Origin: Sorangium cellulosum So ce56
GTDB lineage: Bacteria; Myxococcota_A; Polyangia; Polyangiales; Polyangiaceae
DNA length: 64,000 bases
NCBI RefSeq assembly: GCF_000067165.1
Contig: NC_010162.1
Span: 2,666,001 to 2,730,000 of the forward strand
Direction of reading: 5' to 3'
The stretch's first letter is position 1. Every line of letters begins with the position of its first letter. This document shows, piece by piece, positions 33,881-42,414 of the stretch. The notes beneath the pieces are model-generated. The model saw nothing but the letters and a program-made list of their open reading frames with translations. It was not told the origin of the DNA and made no database searches. The translations under genes and the position numbers were made by a program.

Positions 33881-34110
33881 CGCGTCTCGGCTTGATGTTG
33901 TCTGTATTACCGTTGTGGCGGTGGTTTTCGCTTCCCTTTGGGGGCCCCGTGAGTAAGCTCTGCGCCCCCCAACGTGCCCGGCGGGAAGCCGCCCCGGTTC
34001 TTCGCTCCGAACCGGCTCGTGATGAGGCGCGCCGAGGGGATCGCTCTCGCGGCGCGCCGCGCGGAGCCAGTTTCAGCCACCCCAGACGGAGCGAGCAAGG
34101 CGATCCCATC

Positions 34111-34809
34111 ATGAATCAGCATCCCGGCATCATCGGCAAGAAGATCGGCATGACGCAGATCTTCAACGAGACGGGCGAGGTCCTGCGCTGCACGGTCGTG
34201 CAGGCGGGCTGCGTCGTCATCGGCAAGCGCACGCTCGAGAAGGACGGCTACAGCGCCCTCATCCTCGGCCTCGGCGAGCGGGCGGAGAAGCACACCACGA
34301 AGCCGGTCGCGGGCGCGTACAAGAAGTCGGGGCAGACGCCGAAGCGGATCGTGCGCGAGCTGCGCTGCAGCCCGGAGCACGCGGCGAAGTACGAGATCGG
34401 GACCACGCTCAAGGTCGACGAGATCTTCGAGGTGGGCCAGCGGGTGGACGCGCAGGGCCGCTCGCGCGGCCGCGGCTTCAGCGGCGTCATCCGCCGGTGG
34501 AGCTTCGCCGGCGCGGTCAACTCGCACGGCACGCACGAGTACTTCCGCCACGGCGGCTCGATCGGTACGAACATGACCCCCGGCCGCACGCTGCCCGGCC
34601 TGAAGATGCCCGGCCACTACGGCGACGAGACGGTGAGCGCGCTCAACCTGAAGATCGCGAAGCTCCTCCCCGAGGACAACCTGATCCTCATCGAGGGTCC
34701 GGTCCCCGGCCCGAAGAACCAGGTGGTGACGATCCGCGGCGCCGTGAAGAAGCGCGGCGGCAAGGGGATCGTGCCGGTGCAGCAGCCGACCAAGAAGAAG
34801 GGCGGCTGA
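34111..34809 (+). CDS. rplC: 50S ribosomal protein L3
   Basis: 232 residues, the early-assembling large-subunit protein that binds 23S rRNA near its 3' end and reaches toward the peptidyl-transferase centre. The N-terminus IIGKKIGMTQIFNETGEV and the family signature FSGVIRRWSFAGAVNSHGTHEYFRHGGSIG (split here: FSGVIRRWSF, SHGTHEYFRHGGSIG) are clear. So are MPGHYGDETVSALNLKI and the basic tail PTKKKGG. Length is slightly above the usual 205-220. The gene is not flanked by rpsJ or rplD as in the common S10 operon; its downstream neighbour is rlmE. Confidence 0.95.
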   Translation: MNQHPGIIGKKIGMTQIFNETGEVLRCTVVQAGCVVIGKRTLEKDGYSALILGLGERAEKHTTKPVAGAYKKSGQTPKRIVRELRCSPEHAAKYEIGTTLKVDEIFEVGQRVDAQGRSRGRGFSGVIRRWSFAGAVNSHGTHEYFRHGGSIGTNMTPGRTLPGLKMPGHYGDETVSALNLKIAKLLPEDNLILIEGPVPGPKNQVVTIRGAVKKRGGKGIVPVQQPTKKKGG

Positions 34810-34858
34810 TCCCGGCCGCCGGGCGGGGCAGCTCCCCTGAGCGAGCGCCCCGCCGGCC

Positions 34859-35497
34859 GTGCCCGCCGAGCGTCCCTCCGTGTCGCAGAAGCCGAAGAAC
34901 CCGTACAAGCGGCCTGACGCCTTCACGAAGGCGGCGAAGGCGCAGGGCTATCCTGCGCGCAGCGTCTTCAAGCTCGAGGAGATCGATCGCCGGGTGCGGC
35001 TGCTCCGCCCTGGCCAGCGGGTGCTCGACCTGGGCGCCGCGCCGGGGTCGTGGTCGATGTACGCGGCGCAGCGGATCGGCGCGGGGGGCAAGCTGCTCGC
35101 GGTGGATCTGTCGCCGATCACGGCGGCGTTCGGGCCGCAGGCGACGGTGGTGCAGGGGGACGCGCTGTCGCTCACGAACGAGGCGCTCGCGCAGTTCGCG
35201 CCGTACGACGTGGTGCTGTCGGACATGGCGCCCGCGACGAGCGGCAGCAAGATCGCCGACCAGGCCCGGAGCTACGAGCTGTTCATGCGCGCCGTGGCCG
35301 TGGCCGAGGCGCTGCTCGCGCCGGGCGGGGCGTTCGTCGGGAAGATCTTCATGAGCGAGGACTTCGTGAAGGCCCGGGACGCGCTGAGGAACCTCTGCGA
35401 GGAGGTCCGGAGCATCCGGCCCGAGGGGACGCGGGCGAGCAGCGTGGAGATCTTCCTGGTGGGGCTGAAGCGGAAGGCGGCGGGGAAGACGGGGTAG
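34859..35497 (+). CDS. rlmE: 23S rRNA 2'-O-methyltransferase RlmE (FtsJ)
   Basis: 212-residue SAM enzyme that methylates the ribose of a 23S A-loop uridine. The K-D-K-E tetrad is present: Lys in ARSVFKLEEID, Asp in VVLSDMAPATSG, Lys in FVGKIFM, Glu in SSVEIFLVG. Motif I is VLDLGAAPGSW. The GTG at 34859 is used; no ATG lies near. It starts 49 bp after rplC on the same strand, so co-transcription is likely. This pairs a ribosomal protein with an rRNA modification enzyme. Confidence 0.95.
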   Translation: MPAERPSVSQKPKNPYKRPDAFTKAAKAQGYPARSVFKLEEIDRRVRLLRPGQRVLDLGAAPGSWSMYAAQRIGAGGKLLAVDLSPITAAFGPQATVVQGDALSLTNEALAQFAPYDVVLSDMAPATSGSKIADQARSYELFMRAVAVAEALLAPGGAFVGKIFMSEDFVKARDALRNLCEEVRSIRPEGTRASSVEIFLVGLKRKAAGKTG

Positions 35498-35636
35498 CGG
35501 CGTGCCACATCGGCCACCAGCGTGGTCGTGAAGGTGGTCGTGGTCGTCGACGGCTCGGTCGTGAACGTCACTCGACCGCCTGGCGACGGGAGGGCCCTTG
35601 GCCGTCAATCCGCTCTGAGCACCTGCCGATATCCCC

Positions 35637-36821
35637 TCAGAACGCGTTGTGCCCGGTGATCGCGTTGCCGAGGATCAGGCAATGCACCTCGTCGGTGCCC
35701 TCGTACGTGTACACGCTCTCCAGGTTGAGCATGTGCCGGATGACGGGGTAATCGAGCAGGATCCCGTTCGCGCCGAGCACGCCCCGCGCGGTCCGCGCGA
35801 TCTTGAGCGCCCAGCCCACGTTGTTCCGCTTGCAGAGCGAGACCTGCACCGGGCTGATGCCGGTCGTGTCCTTCAGCCGCCCGAAGTGCAGCGCCATGAG
35901 CTGCCCCTTCGCGATCTCCGTCGCCATCTCGACGAGCTCCGACTGGATGAGCTGCCGCGACGCGATCGGCTGGCCGAACTGGACGCGCTCGCGCGCATAG
36001 GAGACCGCCGTCTCGTAGCAGGCGCGCGCGGCGCCGAGCGCACCCCACGCGATGCCGAAGCGCGCCTGGGTCAGGCAGCCGAGCGGGCCCTTCAGGCCGA
36101 CCACACCCGGCAGCACGTTCTCCTCCGGCACGCGCACCTCGTTGAGCACGATCTCCCCGGTCGGGCTCGCGCGCAGGCTCATCTTGCCGTGGATGAGCGG
36201 GGTCTCCAGCCCCTTCATCCCGCGCTCCACCACGAAGCCCCGGATGGACTCGGCCCCTCCGTCATCGACCTTGGCCCACACAACGCAGAGGTCCGCGATG
36301 GGCGCGCTCGTGATCCACATCTTCGTGCCCGTCAGCACGTACGCGCTCCCGTCCTTCCGGGCGCGGGTCTTCATCGAGCTCGGATCCGACCCGCTGTCGG
36401 GCTCCGTCAGGCCGAAGCACCCGATCAGCTCGGCGGCGGCCATCTTCGGCAGCCAGCGCTGCTTCTGCGCCTCGGAGCCGTACTTCCAGATCGGGTACAT
36501 CGCCAGCGAGCCCTGGACGCTCACGAAGCTGCGCAGGCCGCTGTCGCCATATTCGAGCTCCTGCAGCGCGAGGCCGTAAGCGACCGAGTTCATGCCGGCG
36601 CAGCCGTAGCCGGTCAGCGAGCCGCCGAGCAGGCCGAGCGCGGCGATCTCGGGGATCAGGTCGGTCGCGAACTCCTCGCGCGCGAACAGGTCCGCGGCGC
36701 GCGGCAGGTACCGCTCGCGCACGAAGCGACGGACGGCGTCGCGGATCATGCGCTCTTCCTCGGAGAGCAGCGGATCGATCGCCATGAGCTGATCGAGCGA
36801 GAGGGGCTCCTGGATGGCCAT
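35637..36821 (-). CDS. gcdH: Glutaryl-CoA dehydrogenase-type acyl-CoA dehydrogenase
   Basis: 394 residues. FAD enzyme oxidising and decarboxylating glutaryl-CoA to crotonyl-CoA in lysine/tryptophan and aromatic breakdown. It is very close to the GCDH subfamily: SVQGSLAMYPIWKYGSEAQK, GCFGLTEPDSGSDPSSMKTR, SLRASPTGEIVLNEV, QARFGIAWGALGAARACYE, and the catalytic Glu374 in YEGTDEVH followed by CLILGNAITGHNAF. The start is the ATG at 36819-36821, although the frame remains open upstream. It lies 62 bp after the L,D-transpeptidase on the same strand, probably a chance neighbour. Confidence 0.92.
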   Translation of the reverse strand: MAIQEPLSLDQLMAIDPLLSEEERMIRDAVRRFVRERYLPRAADLFAREEFATDLIPEIAALGLLGGSLTGYGCAGMNSVAYGLALQELEYGDSGLRSFVSVQGSLAMYPIWKYGSEAQKQRWLPKMAAAELIGCFGLTEPDSGSDPSSMKTRARKDGSAYVLTGTKMWITSAPIADLCVVWAKVDDGGAESIRGFVVERGMKGLETPLIHGKMSLRASPTGEIVLNEVRVPEENVLPGVVGLKGPLGCLTQARFGIAWGALGAARACYETAVSYARERVQFGQPIASRQLIQSELVEMATEIAKGQLMALHFGRLKDTTGISPVQVSLCKRNNVGWALKIARTARGVLGANGILLDYPVIRHMLNLESVYTYEGTDEVHCLILGNAITGHNAF

Positions 36822-36883
36822 GGAGCGAGCGTGTAGCGTGCCTGCGCGCGGCGCGGAAGGGGCAGCGCCGGCGGGCCGCCGGC

Positions 36884-38953
36884 TCAGGGGCGGATGGAGA
36901 CGAGCGTGCCCTTCCGTAACGAGAGCGCGCCGTGCCATTCGGCCGGGACCTCGGGGGTCGTCCACTCGAACAGCCAGGCGGCGTCGAGCGGAGAGAGGTT
37001 CACACAACCGTGGCTGCGCGGGGTGCCGAAATCGTCGTGCCAGTAGGCCGCATGGAACGCGAAGCCCTCCGTGAAGTACTGGACGAAAGGCACGTCGCGG
37101 AAGTCGAACGGATCCTCGTCCTCCTCGTCGCCGTCCATCGTGACCGTGACGTGCTTCGTGTGGATGCGGAACAGCCCCTGGATCGTAGAGCGCGTCGTCT
37201 TCGGGTCGCCGAGGCCGTCCGCCCCCGTCGAGACGAGCGTCACGTAGACCGGGCGGGTGCCCTCGTAGGCGACGAGGCTCTGCTTGTCGATCGAGACGTC
37301 GATCCACTTCCGCCCGCGCACCGCCCACGCGGGCGTCCTGGGGAGCGGATCGACGCGCACGACCTCGTCCGAGCGGACGAGCGAGCCGTCCCGCGCCTCG
37401 AGGTAGTCGATGCCGCCGAGGCGCCGCGAGGCGCCGGACAGCGGGATCGCCTCGCGAAAGCGGAGCGGGGCGCGGGTGACGCCGCCGCGCTCGCCCGGGA
37501 CGAGGCGCGCGGCGTGGCGGCGCCTGGCGAAGGCCACGGGCAAGGTGACGCCCTCAGGGAGCGCCAGCCCGACGAAGGCGCTCGGCCGGATGACGCGGGT
37601 GCGGTCGAGCGGCAGGACGGCGAGGTCGGTCGTCAGGCCGAAGCGGCGCCCGTCGTGATCGAACGTCGAGAGCAGGGCGAAGCCGGAGCGCGTCCGGGCG
37701 CGGCCCAGGACGAGCGCGTCGGGAGAGCGGCGATCGCCGGCGAGCCCGGGCGCCGGCCGCCCGTAGAGCAGGACCGAGGGCGTCGCGTCCGGAGGCGGCG
37801 GCGCGACGAAGTCCGGCGCGCGCGCGGCGGTCGCGGCGCGGAGCAGGTGCCCGGCGAGGTCGGGCTCGGCGCCGCGCTGCTCGTCCTCGTTCGGAAGGCG
37901 CGCATAGAGCGGCGGGGTGGGGGAGCGAGACATCACGTACGTGTAGGGCAGGCCGCCGAGCAGGGTTGTCGCGTCCCCTGCCTGCGTCGTGGCAAGTGCG
38001 TTTGCGCCCGGCTGCGTTGCAGCAAGTGCGTTTGCGCCCGGCTGCGTTGCAGCAAGTGCGTTTGCGCCCGGCTGCGTTGCGGCAAGTGCGGTCTCGCCTG
38101 GCTGCGTTGCGGCAAGTGCGGTCTCGCCTGGCTGCGTTGCGGCAAGTGCGGTCTCGCCCGGCTGCGTTGCGGCAAGTGCGTTTGCGCCCGGCTGCGTTGC
38201 GGTAAGGGCGGTCTCGCCTGGCTGCGTTGCGGCAAGTGCGGTCTCGCCTGGCTGCGTTGCAGCAAGTGTGGCCTCGCCGGCCTGTGTCGTGGCAGGCGCG
38301 GCCTCGCCACGAACGACCGGCAAGGTGGGCGAAGCGAACCGGCGGACTGGGCGGCGTGACGACGCCTCGACCGCGAGGTCGTGAATGTTGAGCGTCGCGC
38401 TGGCGCCGATGCAGACGTAGCCGTTCGGCTCGATGTGGTACCAGCCGTCGGCGCACGACGTCCTGCCGGACGGCTCCGGCCTGCGCGCGACCACGGCGCC
38501 GGCGCGCAGGTACCCGATGCGCCGGCTGGTCCAGCGCGGTTCGGCGAAGATCCACGTCTCCCTGGCGATGCTCGCGAGCTCGTGGACCTCCTCCTCGGCC
38601 GCCGTCGGCGAGGTGGCCGGGGGAGGATCGATCTCGGGCAGCTTGTCGGACCCGTCATCGACGAGCTCCGGCGGCAGCGCCGGCAACGCGAGCGGGTCGC
38701 CGCCCGGCGCCGCGGCGAGCGCGCCCGGCGCCGTCGCGGCCTCCTCGCCGGGCGGCGCGGCGTCCTCCGCGCGGGCGGCGGAGGGCGCCGGGGCAGCGAC
38801 GGCCGGCGCGGCTGCGGCGAGCGGCGCGGTGACGCCGGAGGCGGGCGCAGGGGCCGGGGACGTCGCGGCGGGCTCGGAGGCAGGGCGCGGGCAGCTCACG
38901 CTCAGCGTCGCAAGCGCCATCGCCGGCAGGAGGAAAATGCCTCTCACGCGCAT
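36884..38953 (-). CDS. L,D-transpeptidase lipoprotein with decapeptide repeats
   Basis: 689 residues. Lipobox LSVSC (Cys21), then an Ala/Pro-rich region. An SH3-like domain at about 125-190 holds SIARETWIFAEPRWTSRRIGYLRAG. Residues 221-330 are eleven 10-residue repeats (AATQPGETAL/AATQPGANAL). From about 540 there is a YkuD catalytic domain: KWIDVSIDKQSLVAYEGTRPVY, FHAAYWHDDFG and the nucleophile motif SHGCVNLSPLDAAWLF. YkuD enzymes crosslink peptidoglycan or attach proteins to it. Here a lipid anchor plus repeat spacer probably positions the domain in the periplasm. Full length, no interruption. Confidence 0.9.
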   Translation of the reverse strand: MRVRGIFLLPAMALATLSVSCPRPASEPAATSPAPAPASGVTAPLAAAAPAVAAPAPSAARAEDAAPPGEEAATAPGALAAAPGGDPLALPALPPELVDDGSDKLPEIDPPPATSPTAAEEEVHELASIARETWIFAEPRWTSRRIGYLRAGAVVARRPEPSGRTSCADGWYHIEPNGYVCIGASATLNIHDLAVEASSRRPVRRFASPTLPVVRGEAAPATTQAGEATLAATQPGETALAATQPGETALTATQPGANALAATQPGETALAATQPGETALAATQPGETALAATQPGANALAATQPGANALAATQPGANALATTQAGDATTLLGGLPYTYVMSRSPTPPLYARLPNEDEQRGAEPDLAGHLLRAATAARAPDFVAPPPPDATPSVLLYGRPAPGLAGDRRSPDALVLGRARTRSGFALLSTFDHDGRRFGLTTDLAVLPLDRTRVIRPSAFVGLALPEGVTLPVAFARRRHAARLVPGERGGVTRAPLRFREAIPLSGASRRLGGIDYLEARDGSLVRSDEVVRVDPLPRTPAWAVRGRKWIDVSIDKQSLVAYEGTRPVYVTLVSTGADGLGDPKTTRSTIQGLFRIHTKHVTVTMDGDEEDEDPFDFRDVPFVQYFTEGFAFHAAYWHDDFGTPRSHGCVNLSPLDAAWLFEWTTPEVPAEWHGALSLRKGTLVSIRP
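37964..38293 (-). repeat. Eleven 30-bp in-frame tandem repeats
   Basis: 330 bp encoding eleven decapeptides in the L,D-transpeptidase. Inner units alternate between gagaccgca and gcaaacgca variants (ETAL versus ANAL). The first and last units are diverged (TTQAG in place of ATQPG). Near-identity of adjacent units indicates recent expansion, so copy number probably varies between strains. Confidence 0.95.
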
Positions 38954-39179
38954 GGAGCGCGCGTATCAAGGGGCGCCTGCGAGGGCCAAGTTCAAGGGGG
39001 GGGTCATTCAGGAGAGCGGGAGGGCACGGGAGCGAGCGGCTCGCCGGCAGGAGGCGCCCGCCTGGGAGGCCCGGCAGGGCCGGCGGGCGCCTTGGCGCGA
39101 GGTGCGCGGCGGACCCGCGCCCGCCGGCTTCACCAGCGCGGCGCGCGTTCGCCTCGCCGGGCCGCCGGCCGGAGCGGCG

Positions 39180-41093
39180 TCACGGCATGGGGAGATCGCG
39201 CGCGCACGTCGCCGTGACGTAGTAGCGCCGCGAGGTGCCCGCGTAGGAAGCCCGAAAGTCCGTCGTCTGCTTGTACCCGGCGGCCAGGAAGCTGCCGCCG
39301 TGCATGAAGCGCGCGCTCGAGCTGTTGTCGAGCCGCGAGCAGTCGTTGCAGGGCATCAGCAGCTGATAGTTGTCCGAACCGTCACGGGTGGCCTTGTACG
39401 CGTTGCCGGCCAGGTCGAGCTGCCCCCACCGCCCGGCGCCCTGGGGGAACTTGCCGACGTCCGTGAGATCCGTGTGCGCGCAGGGATAGTTGCTCGGGTA
39501 CGGCTCACCCAGGCAGCGGTTCGTTCCATCCCCCGCGACCGTGCCGTCGCCCTGGCAGCACCAGGAGGCATACCGTGTGACATCCGTGGAGCCGTCCTGG
39601 TTGACGCCGATGATGCTCTCGACGCTCGAGCCGCCCCACGGGAACATGCGCTGCTCGTCGCCGCCGGCAGAGGCGTAGTTGAGCTCCGCCTGGGTCGGCA
39701 GCCGGCCGCCGTCCCACGCGCAGAACGCGAACAGCTCGTACCACGTCGCGCAGACGATCGGCTTCTTCTCCTTGGCTCCCGGCGTGTCGCTCCAGGACGG
39801 CCATCCATAGGGATCGCAGATGAGCGCCGTCTTGAGCGCGCCCGTGTTGGCCGCGAGATACGTGTTCCACGACGGGTCCCAGCCGCTGTTCGCGATCTTC
39901 GGGTGCGCACCCGCGCCAGCGGCCGGCGGGTTGGCCTGGGTCGGGCCGCCGGTCTGCTCGAGGTACTGCCGGAAGCGCCCCACCGTGACCGTGTACTTGT
40001 CGAGGTAGAAGCTGCTGACCGTCGCCGGAAGACCCGCGTTGTTGAGCCGGTTGAACGTGCCGCCCGGGACCGGAAGGGTCGAGCAGCAGTTATCGCCCCC
40101 CTCGACGCCGCAATTGGCACCTGCGCCAGGAGTGCTGCTGTTGCAGCTGATCGGCAGGCCAGGAACGCCGCCCCCGCCGCCCCCGCCTCCGCCGCCCGCG
40201 CCGCCCGCGCCGCCGGCACCCCCCGCGCCGCCCGCGCCCCCGGCGCCGCCCGCGCTGCTGGAGCTCGACGTCGTGGAGGAGGTCGTCGAGGAGCTGGAGC
40301 TCGACGTCGTGGAGGAGGTCGTCGAGGAGCTGGAGCTCGACGTCGTGGAGGAGGTCGTCGAGGAGCTGGAGCTCGACGTCGTGGAGGAGGTCGTCGAGGA
40401 GCTGGAGCTGCTCGACGTCGCCGTCGTGCCCCCCGTCTCGCTGTCGTAGCAGACGCGGAGATACGGCCGCCGATCCAGCGAGCTCTCGCTCGTTCGGATG
40501 TGGGTGCGATTCAGGGTTTGCTCGAAGAACACGCCGTTGTTCGGGACAGCGCCGTTCACCCAGCTCTGCACGGTGCTGGTGAGGCTGAGCGTGTGGTAAG
40601 TATACGTGTATCCCGAGCTCGCCGTGAGGGTCCCCAGGACGGTGGGATCCCAGGCGGTCGAGTGCGAGTTCCACGTCACGGTGTTCTCGTCCCAGGCCGT
40701 CGTGACCCGGTGCACGCGCATCACGTCGGGCGTCGAGGCGCCGATGTTGAGGTAGAGATCCGCCGAGACGATGGTGGCGTCGGCAGGGATCGAGGAGAGA
40801 TCGAACGCGATCAGCCCACGCAGCTGGGAGCCGGAGCTCTCGCCAGCGTACATGTCGGCTCCGGTGGGTGTGTAAGTGGGGTAGGTCGAATTGATGAGGG
40901 CATCCTTGACCACGCCCGTCGTCCCCGTGCGCTGGAGAGTCACACAGACCGTCGCGGCCTGCTGCGCCTCACCGAGCAGCTCGTCACCTTCGTCTTGTGC
41001 GCCGACGCACCCGGCGAGCGCCGCGCCGGAGGCGGCGGCGAGAGACGCCAGGAGCAGATGCCGAGACCCTCTCATGATCGTTCGATTCCTCAT
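39180..41093 (-). CDS. Lipoprotein: DNRLRE domain, Ser/Thr-Gly linker, FGE-sulfatase-fold domain
   Basis: 637 residues from the ATG at 41091-41093 (ggagagc upstream). Signal peptide with lipobox ALAGC. Residues about 50-215 are a DNRLRE-type beta domain (AFDLSSIPADATIVSADLYL, WDENTVTWNS, VQSWVNGAVPNNGVFF). A linker of four 12-residue Ser/Thr blocks and a run of GGA/Gly follows. The C-terminal 320 residues are an FGE-sulfatase fold (FYLDKYTVTVGRFRQYLE, WDGGRLPTQAELNYASAGGDE, LDLAGNAYKATRDG, MHGGSFLA). Only one Cys remains near the region carrying the FGE active-site pair, so formylglycine-generating activity is unlikely. Probable cell-surface binding protein. Confidence 0.85.
   Translation of the reverse strand: MRNRTIMRGSRHLLLASLAAASGAALAGCVGAQDEGDELLGEAQQAATVCVTLQRTGTTGVVKDALINSTYPTYTPTGADMYAGESSGSQLRGLIAFDLSSIPADATIVSADLYLNIGASTPDVMRVHRVTTAWDENTVTWNSHSTAWDPTVLGTLTASSGYTYTYHTLSLTSTVQSWVNGAVPNNGVFFEQTLNRTHIRTSESSLDRRPYLRVCYDSETGGTTATSSSSSSSTTSSTTSSSSSSTTSSTTSSSSSSTTSSTTSSSSSSTTSSTTSSSSSAGGAGGAGGAGGAGGAGGAGGGGGGGGGGVPGLPISCNSSTPGAGANCGVEGGDNCCSTLPVPGGTFNRLNNAGLPATVSSFYLDKYTVTVGRFRQYLEQTGGPTQANPPAAGAGAHPKIANSGWDPSWNTYLAANTGALKTALICDPYGWPSWSDTPGAKEKKPIVCATWYELFAFCAWDGGRLPTQAELNYASAGGDEQRMFPWGGSSVESIIGVNQDGSTDVTRYASWCCQGDGTVAGDGTNRCLGEPYPSNYPCAHTDLTDVGKFPQGAGRWGQLDLAGNAYKATRDGSDNYQLLMPCNDCSRLDNSSSARFMHGGSFLAAGYKQTTDFRASYAGTSRRYYVTATCARDLPMP
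40261..40404 (-). repeat. Four exact 36-bp tandem repeats (Ser/Thr linker)
   Basis: The unit gagctcgacgtcgtggagg plus aggtcgtcgaggagctg recurs at 40261, 40297, 40333 and 40369 with no differences seen. It encodes Ser/Thr-only dodecapeptides of the linker. The adjoining 40165-40257 is (GGA)n/poly-Gly coding. Exact identity points to very recent expansion by slippage. Confidence 0.95.
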
Positions 41094-41616
41094 GATGCTC
41101 TCCGATCCGCGTCGTCGGGCCAGCTCCGCCCGCGAGGCTGCGTGTGATGCCGTCGCGCAGGAACGCCAGAGAGCGCCCCCGCCAAAACCACCATCTGCCT
41201 GCGCGCCGTAAAGCATCACCTTCATCAGGTCAGCCGTCGGATCGTTCTGGCGTCAAACAGCGCGCGAGGAAAACGATACCGTTGTACGGCTTGGAATTGA
41301 ATGCGTCAATTGGGAATCGAGGTTTGTTGTCAAAAACCTGTTGACGTTGCTTGTGATGTCAGAGCAAAACTAAGCATTATTGATCGAGCGCTGGGTGATT
41401 GTCGAGCGCCGCGAGGTGCATTTTGTAGCGTCGCTCACGTTTGCGTTGTGCGCGTGCCGCGCGACATGAGCAGCCACATCAGCTTGAACAGCCTGATCCG
41501 CCTGATCAGCTTGCCAGGGCGCGTGAGTCGATGGCGGATTCTGCCGTTCAGGCGAGCGTGAGGGCGTGGTGCTGGGGCAGAGATGCCTGCTTTTGTCTAC
41601 CTGAGCGCTCGTTGGT
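41094..41616. other. AT-richer intergenic region between two minus-strand genes
   Basis: 523 bp. The part nearest the lipoprotein gene (41220-41400) is distinctly AT-richer than the genome and holds the promoter candidate listed separately. The remainder has short cctgatc/cagcttg repeats near 41475-41515. No convincing coding frame. Confidence 0.5.
41281..41309 (-). promoter_or_regulatory. Sigma-70-like promoter for the DNRLRE/FGE lipoprotein
   Basis: On the minus strand: ttgacg (41309-41304), a 17-bp spacer, then tacaac (41286-41281). This is a near-consensus -35/-10 pair in an AT-rich patch. It would give a leader of about 180 nt before the ATG at 41093. No experimental support. Confidence 0.5.
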
Positions 41617-42411
41617 TTACCTGCTGCTTTTTCGTGGCGCGGGTTCGTGGCCGGAAACGCTGGAGAGGCCTTCTTCGACCTCGGTGACAATCATCGTCGC
41701 GAGCAGATCGAGCAACGCGCGGCCTTCGTCCTCGGATGCCTCGCGCGGAGATCCCGTGTAGGCGGCGTCCATGCCCAGCGCGCGGAAGCTCTTCGCTCCT
41801 GCCTTGATGCCCTCCGACAGGCTCAGGCCGAGGTCCGGCAGGGCCTCGGCGATGTCTTTCCGGACGAGCGCGGAGGCCGCGGCGAGGACGAGCGAGGTCT
41901 CGTAACGGCCCGCGTGGCAGGCGCCGCTCCGGAACTCCGCGGAGAGCGTCCGCGCCCAGCGGCGCGCGAGCGGGCACGCGACCGAGGCGCGGCCCAGGGG
42001 CAGGTCGCTGGTGGCGGCGCGCACGGCGCGGTCGTGCTCCGGCTCGAGGTGGTTGTTGATGAAGCAGACATGCGACAGGCCGGCCGACAGGTAGGCCTCG
42101 GCGACGGCGCGAAGAAAGGCGGTGAGCGCGGGCGCCGGGATCGAGATCGCACCGGCGAAGCCCGCCGCGAAGTCCGTCACGCCATAACCGATGGGCGGGG
42201 CGAGGAGCGCGGCGACGCCGCGCGCCCACAGCCGGCGGCCAGCCTGCTCGGCCGCGGCCTCGCCGATGAGCGTGTCCGTGCCGAGCGGCAGGTGCGGGCC
42301 GTGCGGCTCGACCGACCCGACCGGCACGAGCGCGACGCACGGCGCGCCGCCCGACAGGAGCGCGGCGAGCTCCTCGGTCGTGAGCTCCGCGAGGCGCGGC
42401 GCGGCCTGCAT
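41617..42411 (-). CDS. Creatininase-family amidohydrolase
   Basis: 264 residues. The creatininase metal site is complete: Glu35 and His37 in GSVEPHGPHLPLGTDT, Asp46, then His121 and Glu123 in NNHLEPEHD. HAGRYETS corresponds to the family's HAGExETS. Members hydrolyse creatinine or other cyclic amides, or process peptides (MftE). In this operon a ring- or amide-opening step on an intermediate is a reasonable guess. Last gene of the eight-gene operon, starting 3 nt after the CoA ligase stop. The last 20 residues are basic and disordered. Confidence 0.88.
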   Translation of the reverse strand: MQAAPRLAELTTEELAALLSGGAPCVALVPVGSVEPHGPHLPLGTDTLIGEAAAEQAGRRLWARGVAALLAPPIGYGVTDFAAGFAGAISIPAPALTAFLRAVAEAYLSAGLSHVCFINNHLEPEHDRAVRAATSDLPLGRASVACPLARRWARTLSAEFRSGACHAGRYETSLVLAAASALVRKDIAEALPDLGLSLSEGIKAGAKSFRALGMDAAYTGSPREASEDEGRALLDLLATMIVTEVEEGLSSVSGHEPAPRKSSR

Positions 42412-42414
42412 GGG

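Noticed and set aside
37966..38384. Plus-strand open frames with repetitive RPAALRQVR-type peptides
   Set aside because: Antisense shadow of the decapeptide repeats in the L,D-transpeptidase gene.
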